From: Methylibium sp035762065 | GTDB lineage: Bacteria; Pseudomonadota; Gammaproteobacteria; Burkholderiales; Burkholderiaceae_C | Length of the DNA stretch: 64,000 bases | NCBI RefSeq assembly: GCF_035762065.1 | Contig: NZ_DASTPW010000044.1 | Location: forward strand, 45,174-109,173 | Reading direction: 5' to 3' | In this document: in pieces, positions 8,842-17,876 of the stretch | How the letters are laid out: every line of letters begins with the position of its first letter | How positions within the stretch are numbered: position 1 is the first letter of the stretch | Program-made: the position numbers and the translations under genes | Notes under the pieces: model-generated | The model's input: only the letters and a program-made list of their open reading frames with translations | Databases searched by the model: none | What the model was told of the DNA's origin: nothing

Positions 8842-10283
8842 CGCTGCACCGGCTTCAATTCGTAGACCGACGAGAAGTCCACGTCGCGCGCGACGTAGAT
8901 GCCGACGATGCCGCCCTGGTTTTGGTAGATCAGCGGCGGGATGTTGATGGTGCTGTCCAGCACCTTCTCGGCGAGCTTGCTGGTGTTGGCCGTCGTCGAC
9001 GGCAGCACGACCGTATTGGCCTGCGTGTCGTTCGACTGGTTCTGGATCACCAGCTTCACCGAGTCGTCGATCAGCGACAGCAGCATCGCGGCGCCAATGC
9101 GCTCGCCCCAACGGTTGTCGACGTAGCCGTCGATCCCGGACTCGCCGAGCTGGCCGGTGCCGGGAGAGTCGATGTCCACCGTGACGCCGAGCGGGCTGCG
9201 GATGCGGGTCCAGAGAACGGGGATGCGCACGGTGCCCGGTCGCACGGAGGCGATGCGGTACTCGCCGTCGAGGTGCGAGCCGCGCTCGATCAGCAGCACG
9301 CGGCCGTCGTCGCTGAAGACGTTGCGCTGCACCTGGCAGCCGACGAGTCCCGACACTGCGCTGATGACCTTGGTCTTCAGCGCGCAGGTGAACGCCGTGC
9401 CCTTGGGGAGCACGAGGCTGCGGTTGCCGAGCATTGAGGCGGCCACGCGCGGGGTTGCCGAGCCCTGGAGCTGTCCGCCGAACAGACCCGCGCCGGGTGC
9501 TGCTGCACCGATCGGCGCGCCAGCCGGGGCGACTCCGCCGATCGGAGGCCCGCCGAGGAGTGCTCCCGTCGGCACCTGTCCGGTGGCCTGGCCTGTTGCC
9601 GCCGCAGTCGTTCGGGTGAGCGTCTCCATCAGCCCCTGCAACTGGCGCTGATAGCCTTGAAGGTTGCGGGCGGTGTTCGAGACTGGGTCGTTTGCGGCGG
9701 GTTCCGGCGCTTCAAACCCCGGCTGCTGCTGCTGCTGCTGCTCGGCGACTCCCGCCGCTGTCGCAGCGGCAGTGCGCATGGCTCCGGGGCGGCTGGTCAC
9801 CAGCAGAACGGGCGCGTCCTCCGGGGCCATGATTTTGGCACCGGTTCCAGACGGAGCACCCGCACCAGTGCGCCGGACGCCGATCGGCTCGGCCAGCTCT
9901 TCGGCCGTAAGCACGATGGCGGGAATGCGTGTGCCTGCGGCGGTCGGCGTGCTCGCTGCGGCGGTCGCGAGCATCGGAACGGGCACCTCCAGGCGTCGAG
10001 GCTCGGCCGTCGCCGCGGTGGGCCGGTTGCTCACCAGCTTCGATCCCGCGTCCTCGTCCTTTTTGCCGCTCGCCGCGAACTTTTGCATCGTGAAGCCCGC
10101 AACGACGACAAGCGTGCCGATGAGCAGGCCGACTGCGAGCAGCCCCTTCTTCGAGACCGAGATCCGCTGCCGCTCGGCCACGTTCGGAATACCAGCCTCG
10201 CCGGGCAACGGCGCGATGACATTGGTGTCGTCTTCGAGGCGTTCACCTTCCGCGCGCCCATCGGGCGCCGGCTGCTCGTTCAT
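8838..10283 (-). CDS. virB10: VirB10 / TrbI core-complex protein
   Basis: A 481-residue protein spanning both membranes as part of the outer-membrane core complex. A cytoplasmic N-terminus is followed by one membrane segment at about residues 49-68, a long Ala/Pro-rich periplasmic linker, and the conserved C-terminal beta-barrel domain from about residue 285 (LPKGTAFTCALKTKV, then the GRVLLIERGS region). The linker has a run of six glutamines from a CAG repeat (about 9723-9742). Start ATG overlaps the virB9 stop. Confidence 0.93.
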   Translation of the reverse strand: MNEQPAPDGRAEGERLEDDTNVIAPLPGEAGIPNVAERQRISVSKKGLLAVGLLIGTLVVVAGFTMQKFAASGKKDEDAGSKLVSNRPTAATAEPRRLEVPVPMLATAAASTPTAAGTRIPAIVLTAEELAEPIGVRRTGAGAPSGTGAKIMAPEDAPVLLVTSRPGAMRTAAATAAGVAEQQQQQQPGFEAPEPAANDPVSNTARNLQGYQRQLQGLMETLTRTTAAATGQATGQVPTGALLGGPPIGGVAPAGAPIGAAAPGAGLFGGQLQGSATPRVAASMLGNRSLVLPKGTAFTCALKTKVISAVSGLVGCQVQRNVFSDDGRVLLIERGSHLDGEYRIASVRPGTVRIPVLWTRIRSPLGVTVDIDSPGTGQLGESGIDGYVDNRWGERIGAAMLLSLIDDSVKLVIQNQSNDTQANTVVLPSTTANTSKLAEKVLDSTINIPPLIYQNQGGIVGIYVARDVDFSSVYELKPVQR

Positions 10284-11227
10284 GGCGTGACCTCACTGCG
10301 CGACTGTTGTGGGCTTGCTGGAGGGCGCTGCGAAGCGTCCACGCTTGCATCGGCCTTCAGCGCTCGCTGCACGCCCGGCACCGTGGTGCCACCACCTGGC
10401 GGCAGGCCATCGAGATCGAAAGCCTCGTTCCACACCCCAACGACGGCCGAGCCCGCGCGCAGCATCAGACGCCGACTCACTCGATCGACGACAAGCAGGT
10501 CGTCTTCCATGCGCGCGTTCACGAGCGTCTCGCTGCCGTCGCCGAGAACATGGAACACGGCGGGCACCTCGCGGTTGCCGGGGAAGCGGATGTAGGTGAA
10601 GCGCCCGTCGTCGAACACCATCGCAGGCACGATGTCCTCGGACCCCTTGCCCTCGGCGATCGAGTAGCTGGTGTTCAGCACCTGCGCCTTCGCCTGCAGG
10701 CGCTCGGCGATGACCTGCTGCGGGCTTGGCGGTGGCGGCACAGGCGGCAGCAGTGGCATGGCCTGGAGCGCCAAGCCATCACGCAGCGCAGTTCGTGCTG
10801 CCACCGTCGGCCTCGGCGCCTTGACGACCAGCCGATACACCGGCGCCCTCGGATCGCCGTCGGCCAGCACGACGAAGCGGAACGAATGCGTGCGACGGTC
10901 GGTGACGACGGCGAGCGTGTTTGCGGCGCCGGCCGTGCTCTTTGGCTTGACGAACAGATGTCGCCCGCCTGGCTGCGCCGCGACGCACCACGCTGCTTCG
11001 GCCTTGGCGCAGTCGCCACCGAGCCCGGCAGCGACTTCGGCGATCGACTCTTCGGGGTCGAGGACAACGAGCGTCACGACCCCGCGCTTGACCGGCACCG
11101 TCACGACGGCCTTGGCGTCGTAGATGACCTCACGCAGACGCGGATCGCCCGGCGCGGCCTCGCCGGCGGGCCATGCCACTGAGGGCACCAGCGCGCCAGC
11201 GAAGAGCAGCACGGCGACGCGCTTCAC
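10280..11227 (-). CDS. virB9: VirB9 / TrbG core-complex protein
   Basis: A 315-residue periplasmic/outer-membrane core-complex protein. A signal peptide covers roughly residues 1-21. The N-terminal domain includes RLREVIYDAKAVVTVPVKRG and the C-terminal domain has SIAEG, FDDGRFTYIRFPGNRE and PAVF motifs typical of VirB9. The start is GTG, overlapping the virB8 stop (GTGA). The C-terminal 40 residues are low-complexity and longer than in many homologues. Confidence 0.93.
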   Translation of the reverse strand: MKRVAVLLFAGALVPSVAWPAGEAAPGDPRLREVIYDAKAVVTVPVKRGVVTLVVLDPEESIAEVAAGLGGDCAKAEAAWCVAAQPGGRHLFVKPKSTAGAANTLAVVTDRRTHSFRFVVLADGDPRAPVYRLVVKAPRPTVAARTALRDGLALQAMPLLPPVPPPPSPQQVIAERLQAKAQVLNTSYSIAEGKGSEDIVPAMVFDDGRFTYIRFPGNREVPAVFHVLGDGSETLVNARMEDDLLVVDRVSRRLMLRAGSAVVGVWNEAFDLDGLPPGGGTTVPGVQRALKADASVDASQRPPASPQQSRSEVTP

Positions 11228-11994
11228 GGCTTGGCTCCCACGGTGTTGATTTCGGGATCGGACCGGTACGCGACGACCACGAAGCCGAACGGGTTCTCGA
11301 GCCGGTCCTTCTCCTTCGCCAGCACCTTGGGCTGGTACTCGAAGACGACGCTGGCGACGTGGCGCGTCGTGACCTCGGGAAGGTTGCGGTCGGTCAACCG
11401 CACGATCTTGTCGTAGGTGACCTGGGCCTCACCACGGTTGCCTGATCGCCCCGAGGCGCTGAGCCGAACGCCGACGACGCTGATGCGCCAGTCCTCGCCA
11501 GCGCCGAGCTTCTTCTGCAACGCCGCGTCGCCCTCGAAATGGCGGTTGTAGTCGTTGAAGACGGCCGGCACCGCCATGCGCGCGACCTGATCGAAGTCGC
11601 GCTGCAGGAACATCCAGCTGTAGCCTTCGCGGGCGCGCACGAAGGTCGCCAGGTTGTGCTTGTCGAGCGACTCCATCGGCGGGACCGTCTCGACGCTCAG
11701 GCGCTGCTGGATCGTCGCTTCACCGGTGACCCGATCAACGACGATCGGAATCTCGACCACGCGCCGCAGTGGCCCCTGCACGAACACGGCTGCGATACCG
11801 ATGAGGCCGAGCAACATGCCGGCGATGGCGACCCACCACGCACGGCGCTCGGAGCGTTCGAGCATCAGCGCGCGGTCGATCTCCCAGGCACGGTTCGCTG
11901 TGAATCCCGCATCGGCTTCATCCGCACGCATCGGTGCGTCGGCCAATGCAGCGGCTCCGACCGGCTTGCCGCCGGCCGTCAAGACGGCACTCAT
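11224..11994 (-). CDS. virB8: VirB8 / TrbF inner-membrane assembly factor
   Basis: A 256-residue bitopic protein: cytoplasmic N-terminus, one membrane helix at about residues 52-75, then the VirB8 periplasmic fold with the FVRAREGYSW segment and the C-terminal NPFGFVVVAYRSDPE region. It nucleates assembly of the secretion channel with VirB9 and VirB10. A GAGAAG ribosome site precedes the ATG, and the virB5 stop lies 12 bases upstream. Confidence 0.93.
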   Translation of the reverse strand: MSAVLTAGGKPVGAAALADAPMRADEADAGFTANRAWEIDRALMLERSERRAWWVAIAGMLLGLIGIAAVFVQGPLRRVVEIPIVVDRVTGEATIQQRLSVETVPPMESLDKHNLATFVRAREGYSWMFLQRDFDQVARMAVPAVFNDYNRHFEGDAALQKKLGAGEDWRISVVGVRLSASGRSGNRGEAQVTYDKIVRLTDRNLPEVTTRHVASVVFEYQPKVLAKEKDRLENPFGFVVVAYRSDPEINTVGAKP

Positions 11995-12006
11995 GGCGGC
12001 TTCTCG

Positions 12007-12714
12007 CTACGGGAGGTAGTCGGCGACCTTGCCGGTGCGGCCGAGCATCTGATACTGGCGCTCGCGGTCACGCGAGCGGGCGATGCGCTCTTCGCTGTCG
12101 GCCATGCCCTGCAGCATCTGGATTTGCGAGACCTCGTGCGCGAGCAGCGCGTTCTCGGCGCCGATGCGGGCCTGGATCTCCAGCACCGCCTTCTGGTCGG
12201 CGGTGGCGTTGATCTGGCCCATCAGCGAGCTGATCTGCGAGAGGCGTCCGGCAGCCGACTTCATCGCGTCCTGCAGCAGGCCCTTGGTCTGGTAGGGCGC
12301 GGCGAGCGCTGCCTGGCAGCGCGTACGCTCGGCACCGGCGAAGTCCATGCAGTTGTAGACCATGCCCGCATCACGCAGCGCCTTCGCGGTGCCGGTCAGG
12401 CCCGAGTAGCCGCCGGTGTTGACCGCGTTGATCACCGTGTAGGCCTCGGCCGGCACGTAGTTGCGCAGCATCGGGTTGTTGAACACCTGGCCTAGGTTGC
12501 GGAAGCCGTTGATGCTGTTGAGCTGGTCCTGAAGCTGGGTGATTTGCTGCACCTGGTTCTGGATCTCGGTGATGTCGTTCAAAACCTGCAGGATGGTTTG
12601 CACGAGGTTGGCGATATCCACCACCGGGATGCCCGTCGCCCGAGCGGGGGTTGTCGCGACCGCAGCAACAGCGACGCAGGTCGCAGCGGCGAGCTTCTTC
12701 AGACGAAAGCGCAT
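12007..12714 (-). CDS. virB5: VirB5 / TrbJ-like minor pilus protein
   Basis: A 235-residue exported protein with a signal peptide (about residues 1-26, cleavage after ARA). It is followed by long amphipathic helices rich in Gln (residues 35-75 and 160-215), as in VirB5/TrbJ pilus-tip adhesins. Two cysteines (NCMDF and RCQAAL) may pair. A strong AGGAG precedes the start. It lies downstream of virB6, the reverse of the Agrobacterium order. Confidence 0.85.
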   Translation of the reverse strand: MRFRLKKLAAATCVAVAAVATTPARATGIPVVDIANLVQTILQVLNDITEIQNQVQQITQLQDQLNSINGFRNLGQVFNNPMLRNYVPAEAYTVINAVNTGGYSGLTGTAKALRDAGMVYNCMDFAGAERTRCQAALAAPYQTKGLLQDAMKSAAGRLSQISSLMGQINATADQKAVLEIQARIGAENALLAHEVSQIQMLQGMADSEERIARSRDRERQYQMLGRTGKVADYLP

Positions 12715-12738
12715 GGCGTGACTCCTTGCGGTTGGCGA

Positions 12739-13839
12739 TCAGGCCCGGCCGCGAAGCGCGGCGAGCCGGTAAGCGGCAGTGCGTGCCGCGGTGTATCCCT
12801 GGCGCGCCACGTCGGCGGCGCCAGTGGCCATCGTTTTGGCGATGCGGCTGCCGGTGTAGGCGGCCGATGCTGTTGCGCGACCGGCCGCGTGCGGAAGTCC
12901 GGCGCCGGAACGGATCACACCACCCGCTGCGGCGGCGGCGCCGCCGCTTCGCGCCGCCGACGCGGAGCGCAGGCCCGAAACCATCATCGCGTTCTGGATC
13001 ATCTGGATGCCTTGCTGGACTGCGGCGCCACCGGTCAGCGCGGACGCGAGGCTCGGGGCCTGAAAGCAGATGATGGCCATGAGGATCATCACGACGCAGT
13101 ACTTGAGGCTCTCCCCGACCACGTTGAAGGTCGCGCCGAGGAACCCGCCTTGATCCTGAATGGCTTGAACCAACGCATCTCCCATGTATGCACTGAGTCC
13201 GAGCGCGAAAAACGCGAACCAGGTCAGGACGACTGCATTCAGCACCATCGACAGCCAGCTATCGAAGAAGCGCGCTGTGGGCCGCCAAGCAAGGCAGAGC
13301 ACGAACAAGGGGCCGACAGCAATCACGAAGGTCAGGAACACCTTCGCCAGCGTGACCACGAAGAGCGCAATGCACAGGAAGATCACGTTGCCGAAGGCCG
13401 TGACCACGGCTGCGAAGACCAGGTCCAATCGCGTGATCCCGGCCTCCTTCAAGACGTCGAGCACGAGCTGACCAGCCTTGTCGTTGAACGCATCGAGGAT
13501 CGCGTACGGCGTGGCGAGCGTGGCGGGATTGGCAACGGCGGGCAGAAACGTTGAGGCAACCCCGGTGGCGAGCGCGTTCGCTGTTTCGGACACGTTGCTG
13601 ATGTAAAAGCCGGACTGCAGTGCGAAGGCCAACACGAGGCCGATCTTGAAGACCTTCCACATGAAGACGAGCAAGGTCTCCGGCACCTCGTTGCGCAGCA
13701 CGGCCCACCCGTAGAGCGCGACCCAAAGAGTCATCGCCGTTAAGGCGATGGGCGCGATCCCAGTCATCAGTGCCGACACGACGCCGAGCACATACGTGTT
13801 CAGCACGCCATCGAACTGAGATCCAACCCAGGAGAACAT
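12739..13839 (-). CDS. virB6: VirB6 / TrbL polytopic membrane protein
   Basis: A 366-residue inner-membrane protein with about six hydrophobic segments between residues 20 and 270, matching the VirB6/TrbL channel component. The C-terminal 90 residues are Ala/Gly/Arg-rich and probably cytoplasmic. A GAGGTG ribosome site precedes the ATG. It lies between the small exported protein and virB5 in the transfer operon. Confidence 0.9.
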   Translation of the reverse strand: MFSWVGSQFDGVLNTYVLGVVSALMTGIAPIALTAMTLWVALYGWAVLRNEVPETLLVFMWKVFKIGLVLAFALQSGFYISNVSETANALATGVASTFLPAVANPATLATPYAILDAFNDKAGQLVLDVLKEAGITRLDLVFAAVVTAFGNVIFLCIALFVVTLAKVFLTFVIAVGPLFVLCLAWRPTARFFDSWLSMVLNAVVLTWFAFFALGLSAYMGDALVQAIQDQGGFLGATFNVVGESLKYCVVMILMAIICFQAPSLASALTGGAAVQQGIQMIQNAMMVSGLRSASAARSGGAAAAAGGVIRSGAGLPHAAGRATASAAYTGSRIAKTMATGAADVARQGYTAARTAAYRLAALRGRA

Positions 13840-13852
13840 CGTGTCACCTCGG

Positions 13853-14260
13853 TCACTGAATGGCGCTGTACGGCAACGCCTTCGTGCTCACGCACTTGCT
13901 ACCAATGTCGGGAAGTTGGCACTGCATCCACTGGCCTCGCGTCTTCACTACCCACAGCCGGGGACGTTTCTCCGTGCCGAAGGTCGATGGGCGGCAGGTT
14001 CCTTGGCGCGCGTAGATTTCCGTGCATTCGCGAAGACCTTCGGCGGTTTCGACCATCCTCCAGCCGCTCGCGGTGCAGGCGGGCTTGTCGGCGGAACACG
14101 GCGCGCCCAACGTCGCTGAAGGCAGAGGCGGTGTCTCCACCATCTTCGTCCCGTCGGGCATGACCTTGACGGCTTCGTTGCCCTTGACGAACTGCGCCAT
14201 CGAAGGCGCACTGGCGAACGCCAGAGCAACCATCGCGAGGAGACGGCGAACGGCTTTCAT
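13853..14260 (-). CDS. Small exported cysteine-containing protein of the transfer operon
   Basis: A 135-residue protein with a clear signal peptide (residues 1-22, ending PSMA). The mature part is hydrophilic and has six cysteines spaced as likely disulphide pairs. There is no lipobox. The family is not recognised. The ATG overlaps the virB4 stop (ATGA) and has an AGGAG site, so it is co-translated with the secretion genes. Its place between virB4 and virB6 suggests a periplasmic accessory of the channel or pilus. Confidence 0.7.
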   Translation of the reverse strand: MKAVRRLLAMVALAFASAPSMAQFVKGNEAVKVMPDGTKMVETPPLPSATLGAPCSADKPACTASGWRMVETAEGLRECTEIYARQGTCRPSTFGTEKRPRLWVVKTRGQWMQCQLPDIGSKCVSTKALPYSAIQ

Positions 14261-16740
14261 GCTGCACTCCTTGAGGTTCGAAACCTTCGATCCTGAACCT
14301 CAGCCAGCAGCACGGGAAGCCACTGAAACGGATCGTTGCCGTGTCGTGCACGGATGTCGTCGAGCAGAGCGACGTTGTCGGTGGTCGCTGAGAGCACCGT
14401 GATGAAGTCGTTGAGCCCGGACAGGTCGAGCTCGCAGATCGCGCTCGCGTGCCCCTGCTTGACCAGGAAGCGCCGCCCGCCCTGGGCACCGAGGCTGCGC
14501 ACGATGTCGTACTCGGCTTCACTGAGCCCGAAGCCCTCGACGTACTCCTCTCGCACCGCCTCCGGGTTGGCGAGGAAGACCTTGGTGACGCTCTGCTCGA
14601 TCATCGTGCGGCCGATCGGGTGGCGCAGCACGTCGGACGGGCTTTGCGTGTCGAAGATGCCCAGCCCGTTCTGCTTGCGGATCGTCTTCTGCTTCTGCTT
14701 GGCGAAGTCGCTGAAGATCGGGTGGTCGAGCGCCTTCCAGAACTCGGAGATGACGTAGATCAGTCGCTCGCCGTTGACCAGCTCCTCCATCACCTGCAGC
14801 AGGTAGAGCATCACCGGTGTTCGGACCTCGGGCAGGTCGAGGAACTCGCTCGTGTCGAAGCCGATAACCGAGGCGGAGTCGAGATCGATCAGACGGTCTT
14901 CGGCCTGGTCGAACACCCACCCCAACGCGCCACCCTGGCACCAGCGGCCGAGCCGCTCGTACAGGCTGTTCTCGCCGGTCTTCGGCAGGTTCTGCCGCAC
15001 GGTCGAGAACCGGCGCAAGGAGGGCGGCATCATCGCCACCGCCTTGACCGCATCGGCGATGGCGCGTTCATCGGAGGGCAGCAGCGGCAGCGCCGGCGTC
15101 TCGATGCAGGTGCGGATCAGTTGTTCCCAAAACTGAATGCGCGCCGGTGTTGGCTCGCGTTGCAGCGGGTTGCAGCCGGTCGGCTTGCCAGCTTCGAGCG
15201 TGAAGTAGCGACCGCCGAGCGCCCGCATCGCGATCTCGCAGCCGCGGTCCAGATCGAACAGCACCAATCGCGGCGCCGGGTTCCATTTGCGGGTGAGCGT
15301 CAGCAGGAACATTTCCAGCGTGGTCTTGCCGACACCGGTCGAGCCGATGATGAGCGTGTTGCCAGGCAGCTTCTTGTCTACCGAGTCCTCGCCTTCGGGA
15401 CTGCTGTGCAGGTTCAGGTAGAAGGGCTGGCCGGATGGCGTGCGCAGGAGTGCCAGCGCCTCGCCCCACGGGTTGCCGTCGCGCTTGCCACGGGCGAAGT
15501 TGTGGCCTGAAGCCAGAGCCGCGAAAGCGCGCGAGGACAGCTTCGCGTCCCGTGGCCGCCACTGCCAGTTGCCCGGCATCTGGGCGAACCAGGCCGCATC
15601 GGCGACGAGATCGACCGGCGACATCTGCAGGCTCGATGCTTCGCCGACAGCACCGATGGCCTGCGCCGCGCGGCGACCGGCATCGGCCACGTCGTCGCCG
15701 AAGACGACTAGGCTGTAGTGGTACTCGCCCATGCAGAACTGGCCGTCACCGAGTTCGTTCAGCGCCACATCCATCTCGGCGACCTGGCTCGCCACCACGT
15801 CGTCGCTGGCGATCAGCTGATCGCGCTGAAGTTCGAGGGCGCGCATGGCTTCGCGACGCGGCAGGATCGAGAAGCTCTGGGTCTCGATGAACTCGCTGGC
15901 TTCGTAGAGCAGCGCATTGAGGATGCCGGGCTCGACCGCGTCGGCGTACTCCTTGATGTCGGCCAAGGCCGCGTAGCGTCGTTGGTCGCCGTGACGCAGT
16001 TCGAGCTTGTCGCCGCCGAAGGACAAGCGCGCCGTCGGCAGCGTGCGGTAGAGCGGCCCGGCCGTCTTCGGGACGGACCGCGAGCATCCGTTGACCAGGT
16101 AGCCAAGAAACTCAGCCACGTCAGAGTAGGTCCGGCCGCGATGCCCTCGGGTGCCCAACAGTTCGGGACCGAAGCCGCGCAACACCCGGCCGACGAGGGC
16201 GGAGCGTTCTTCCATGACTCGGAGTGCCTCGGCTTGCGCCGCCGCGATGGCAGCGCGGGAGCGCTGCGTCGATTGCAGTGCTCGGCTGACACGCGACGCG
16301 TTCGGTCGATACACGAGCGTGAGGTACAGCTCGTTGCTCATCATCCGGCGTTCGGCCAGCTTGGCTTGGTAGGCCAATGACAGGTTACGTGCGAAACCGG
16401 GCTGCGCCGGATCCTGCAGGTTGTCGCTGACGACGCGGTGCAACCGGTGCGTCCACACGGCCCATTGGCCGCCGGCAAGGTTGCGCAACAGGCTGCACAA
16501 GGCCTCGTGCCGCTCCGCGATCTGGTGCTCGTCGGCGCACTCGAAAGGCACGCCATCGAGACGCCAGACGCGCAGGTAGTCGCCGCCGCGCGTGATCACG
16601 TCGTGGTCGCTGACCAGCGACGAGAACGGCACAAAGCGGGTCAGCGGGTTCTCGGCTTTGGCCTGGGCCCAGTGACGTGGCCGCACCTGGCCGCGGCCAT
16701 CCCGGGTGGCTGCACTGGTGGCCCTAGACATGCCAAGCAT
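14257..16740 (-). CDS. virB4: VirB4 / TrbE secretion ATPase
   Basis: An 827-residue ATPase that energises pilus assembly and substrate transfer. The N-terminal CagE/TrbE/VirB region is followed by Walker A GSTGVGKTT near residue 465 and a Walker B-type stretch LIYVISEFWKALDHP about 190 residues later. The start at 16740 is chosen because GAGGAG lies 7 bases upstream. An ATG at 16782 would overlap virB3 by about 59 bases. Even so, the chosen start overlaps the virB3 end by 17 bases. Confidence 0.95.
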   Translation of the reverse strand: MLGMSRATSAATRDGRGQVRPRHWAQAKAENPLTRFVPFSSLVSDHDVITRGGDYLRVWRLDGVPFECADEHQIAERHEALCSLLRNLAGGQWAVWTHRLHRVVSDNLQDPAQPGFARNLSLAYQAKLAERRMMSNELYLTLVYRPNASRVSRALQSTQRSRAAIAAAQAEALRVMEERSALVGRVLRGFGPELLGTRGHRGRTYSDVAEFLGYLVNGCSRSVPKTAGPLYRTLPTARLSFGGDKLELRHGDQRRYAALADIKEYADAVEPGILNALLYEASEFIETQSFSILPRREAMRALELQRDQLIASDDVVASQVAEMDVALNELGDGQFCMGEYHYSLVVFGDDVADAGRRAAQAIGAVGEASSLQMSPVDLVADAAWFAQMPGNWQWRPRDAKLSSRAFAALASGHNFARGKRDGNPWGEALALLRTPSGQPFYLNLHSSPEGEDSVDKKLPGNTLIIGSTGVGKTTLEMFLLTLTRKWNPAPRLVLFDLDRGCEIAMRALGGRYFTLEAGKPTGCNPLQREPTPARIQFWEQLIRTCIETPALPLLPSDERAIADAVKAVAMMPPSLRRFSTVRQNLPKTGENSLYERLGRWCQGGALGWVFDQAEDRLIDLDSASVIGFDTSEFLDLPEVRTPVMLYLLQVMEELVNGERLIYVISEFWKALDHPIFSDFAKQKQKTIRKQNGLGIFDTQSPSDVLRHPIGRTMIEQSVTKVFLANPEAVREEYVEGFGLSEAEYDIVRSLGAQGGRRFLVKQGHASAICELDLSGLNDFITVLSATTDNVALLDDIRARHGNDPFQWLPVLLAEVQDRRFRTSRSAA

Positions 16741-17056
16741 CGCGGGCTCCTCGATAAAGGGTGGGCGCGTAGCTGCGCGCATGCCAGAAGCGATGGTTGC
16801 GGTCGTGGTGGCGCAGCTTCAGGGCGACGAACATCTGCCGGAAGCGTTGATCGTCCTTGGCGGTCACGAAGCGCATCCACAGCAGTGCTGGCACAAAGGC
16901 CGCCACCACGCCGACGGCGATCCCCCAGCTCACCAACGTGCCGCCCCAGAGGATCAGCAACATCCCGCTGCCGAACAGCACCACGAGCGGTACGAGCGGA
17001 ACGCCCAGCTTCATCGCTGGACGGGTCGCACCTTTGTAGATGGCTTCGGCATGCAT
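16724..17056 (-). CDS. virB3: VirB3 / TrbD inner-membrane protein
   Basis: A 110-residue protein with two adjacent hydrophobic segments (about residues 20-36 and 40-60) and the VirB3-typical N-terminus IYKGATRPAMKLGVPLVPL. It works with VirB4 and VirB6 in pilus biogenesis. No strong ribosome site is visible; it may depend on coupling with virB2, 20 bases upstream. Confidence 0.88.
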   Translation of the reverse strand: MHAEAIYKGATRPAMKLGVPLVPLVVLFGSGMLLILWGGTLVSWGIAVGVVAAFVPALLWMRFVTAKDDQRFRQMFVALKLRHHDRNHRFWHARSYAPTLYRGARDAWHV

Positions 17057-17076
17057 GTTGGGTGCCCGTGCTGCGC

Positions 17077-17367
17077 TCACGCCACGATGTAGCTGGCGAA
17101 GGCCGCGGCGCCACCAATCAGGGTGCCGCCGATCAGCACGTTCGCCACGTCGGAGAGACGGGCGCCCTGAAAGATCATCTTGAAGCCGGCCCAGATGATC
17201 GCGATGGTGACCACGGCGATCGAGATCGTCACGAGGATGGCGTTGACGTTGGTGACCGTGGTGTTGATCTTGTCGAAGCCCTGAGCGGTAGCCGCGCCCT
17301 GCGCGGTCACAAGCAATCCCGCGATGAGCTCTGGAACAACGCGACGGTTGATGTTGATCACCTTCAT
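17077..17367 (-). CDS. virB2: VirB2 / TrbC major pilin
   Basis: A 96-residue prepilin. A signal sequence (about residues 1-30, ending TAQG) is followed by two hydrophobic helices (about 42-65 and 72-95) typical of conjugative pilins. GGAGG precedes the ATG, which overlaps the virB1 stop by 4 bases. Confidence 0.9.
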   Translation of the reverse strand: MKVININRRVVPELIAGLLVTAQGAATAQGFDKINTTVTNVNAILVTISIAVVTIAIIWAGFKMIFQGARLSDVANVLIGGTLIGGAAAFASYIVA

Positions 17368-17870
17368 CGGGCCTCCAGGGATCGGATGGCAGTGGGCGTG
17401 AGCCGTGCGGCAGCCGCAAGCACGCGCTGCACGTAGCCGTGCTTGAAGCCGGTGGCGAAGTTGCCGCTGTAGTAGCAGGACAGTCCCTGTCTCAATGCCA
17501 GCTGGGTGGCGGGCTGCGCAGGGCCAACGCGACTCGAGGCGCGAGTCACGCAATCACCGAGGACCGTCTGCATCGCACGAAGGTTGACGCACGGATCGAA
17601 CGCGCTGTCGATACTCAAGCCCAGGCGCTCGAAGTTGCGGACGTTGATCTGGGTCAGCCCGACGCTGAAGTTCCAGCCTTCCGCATGAAGCGCACGCGCG
17701 GTCGCAACCGCCTCGACTCGGCTCTTGGGTTGCCGGAGCAGACCGCCTCCGACGACACCAATCGCATGTGCGTTCAAGCCGCTTTCGACCATGGCGAGTG
17801 CCTGCGCCGTCTGCACGTTGACCAGCGGTGCGCAGATGAGCACGAGTGCCTGGAAAGCCGTGATGTCCAT
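17364..17870 (-). CDS. virB1: VirB1-type lytic transglycosylase
   Basis: A 168-residue soluble lytic transglycosylase-like protein that opens peptidoglycan for channel assembly. The catalytic glutamate is E29 in MVESG, followed by VGLTQIN (about residues 70-76) and the Cys-containing C-terminal part with CYYSGN. It lacks an obvious signal peptide, as do several VirB1 homologues of this kind. It is followed directly by virB2 (4-base overlap). Confidence 0.9.
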   Translation of the reverse strand: MDITAFQALVLICAPLVNVQTAQALAMVESGLNAHAIGVVGGGLLRQPKSRVEAVATARALHAEGWNFSVGLTQINVRNFERLGLSIDSAFDPCVNLRAMQTVLGDCVTRASSRVGPAQPATQLALRQGLSCYYSGNFATGFKHGYVQRVLAAAARLTPTAIRSLEAR

Positions 17871-17876
17871 GGCCGA

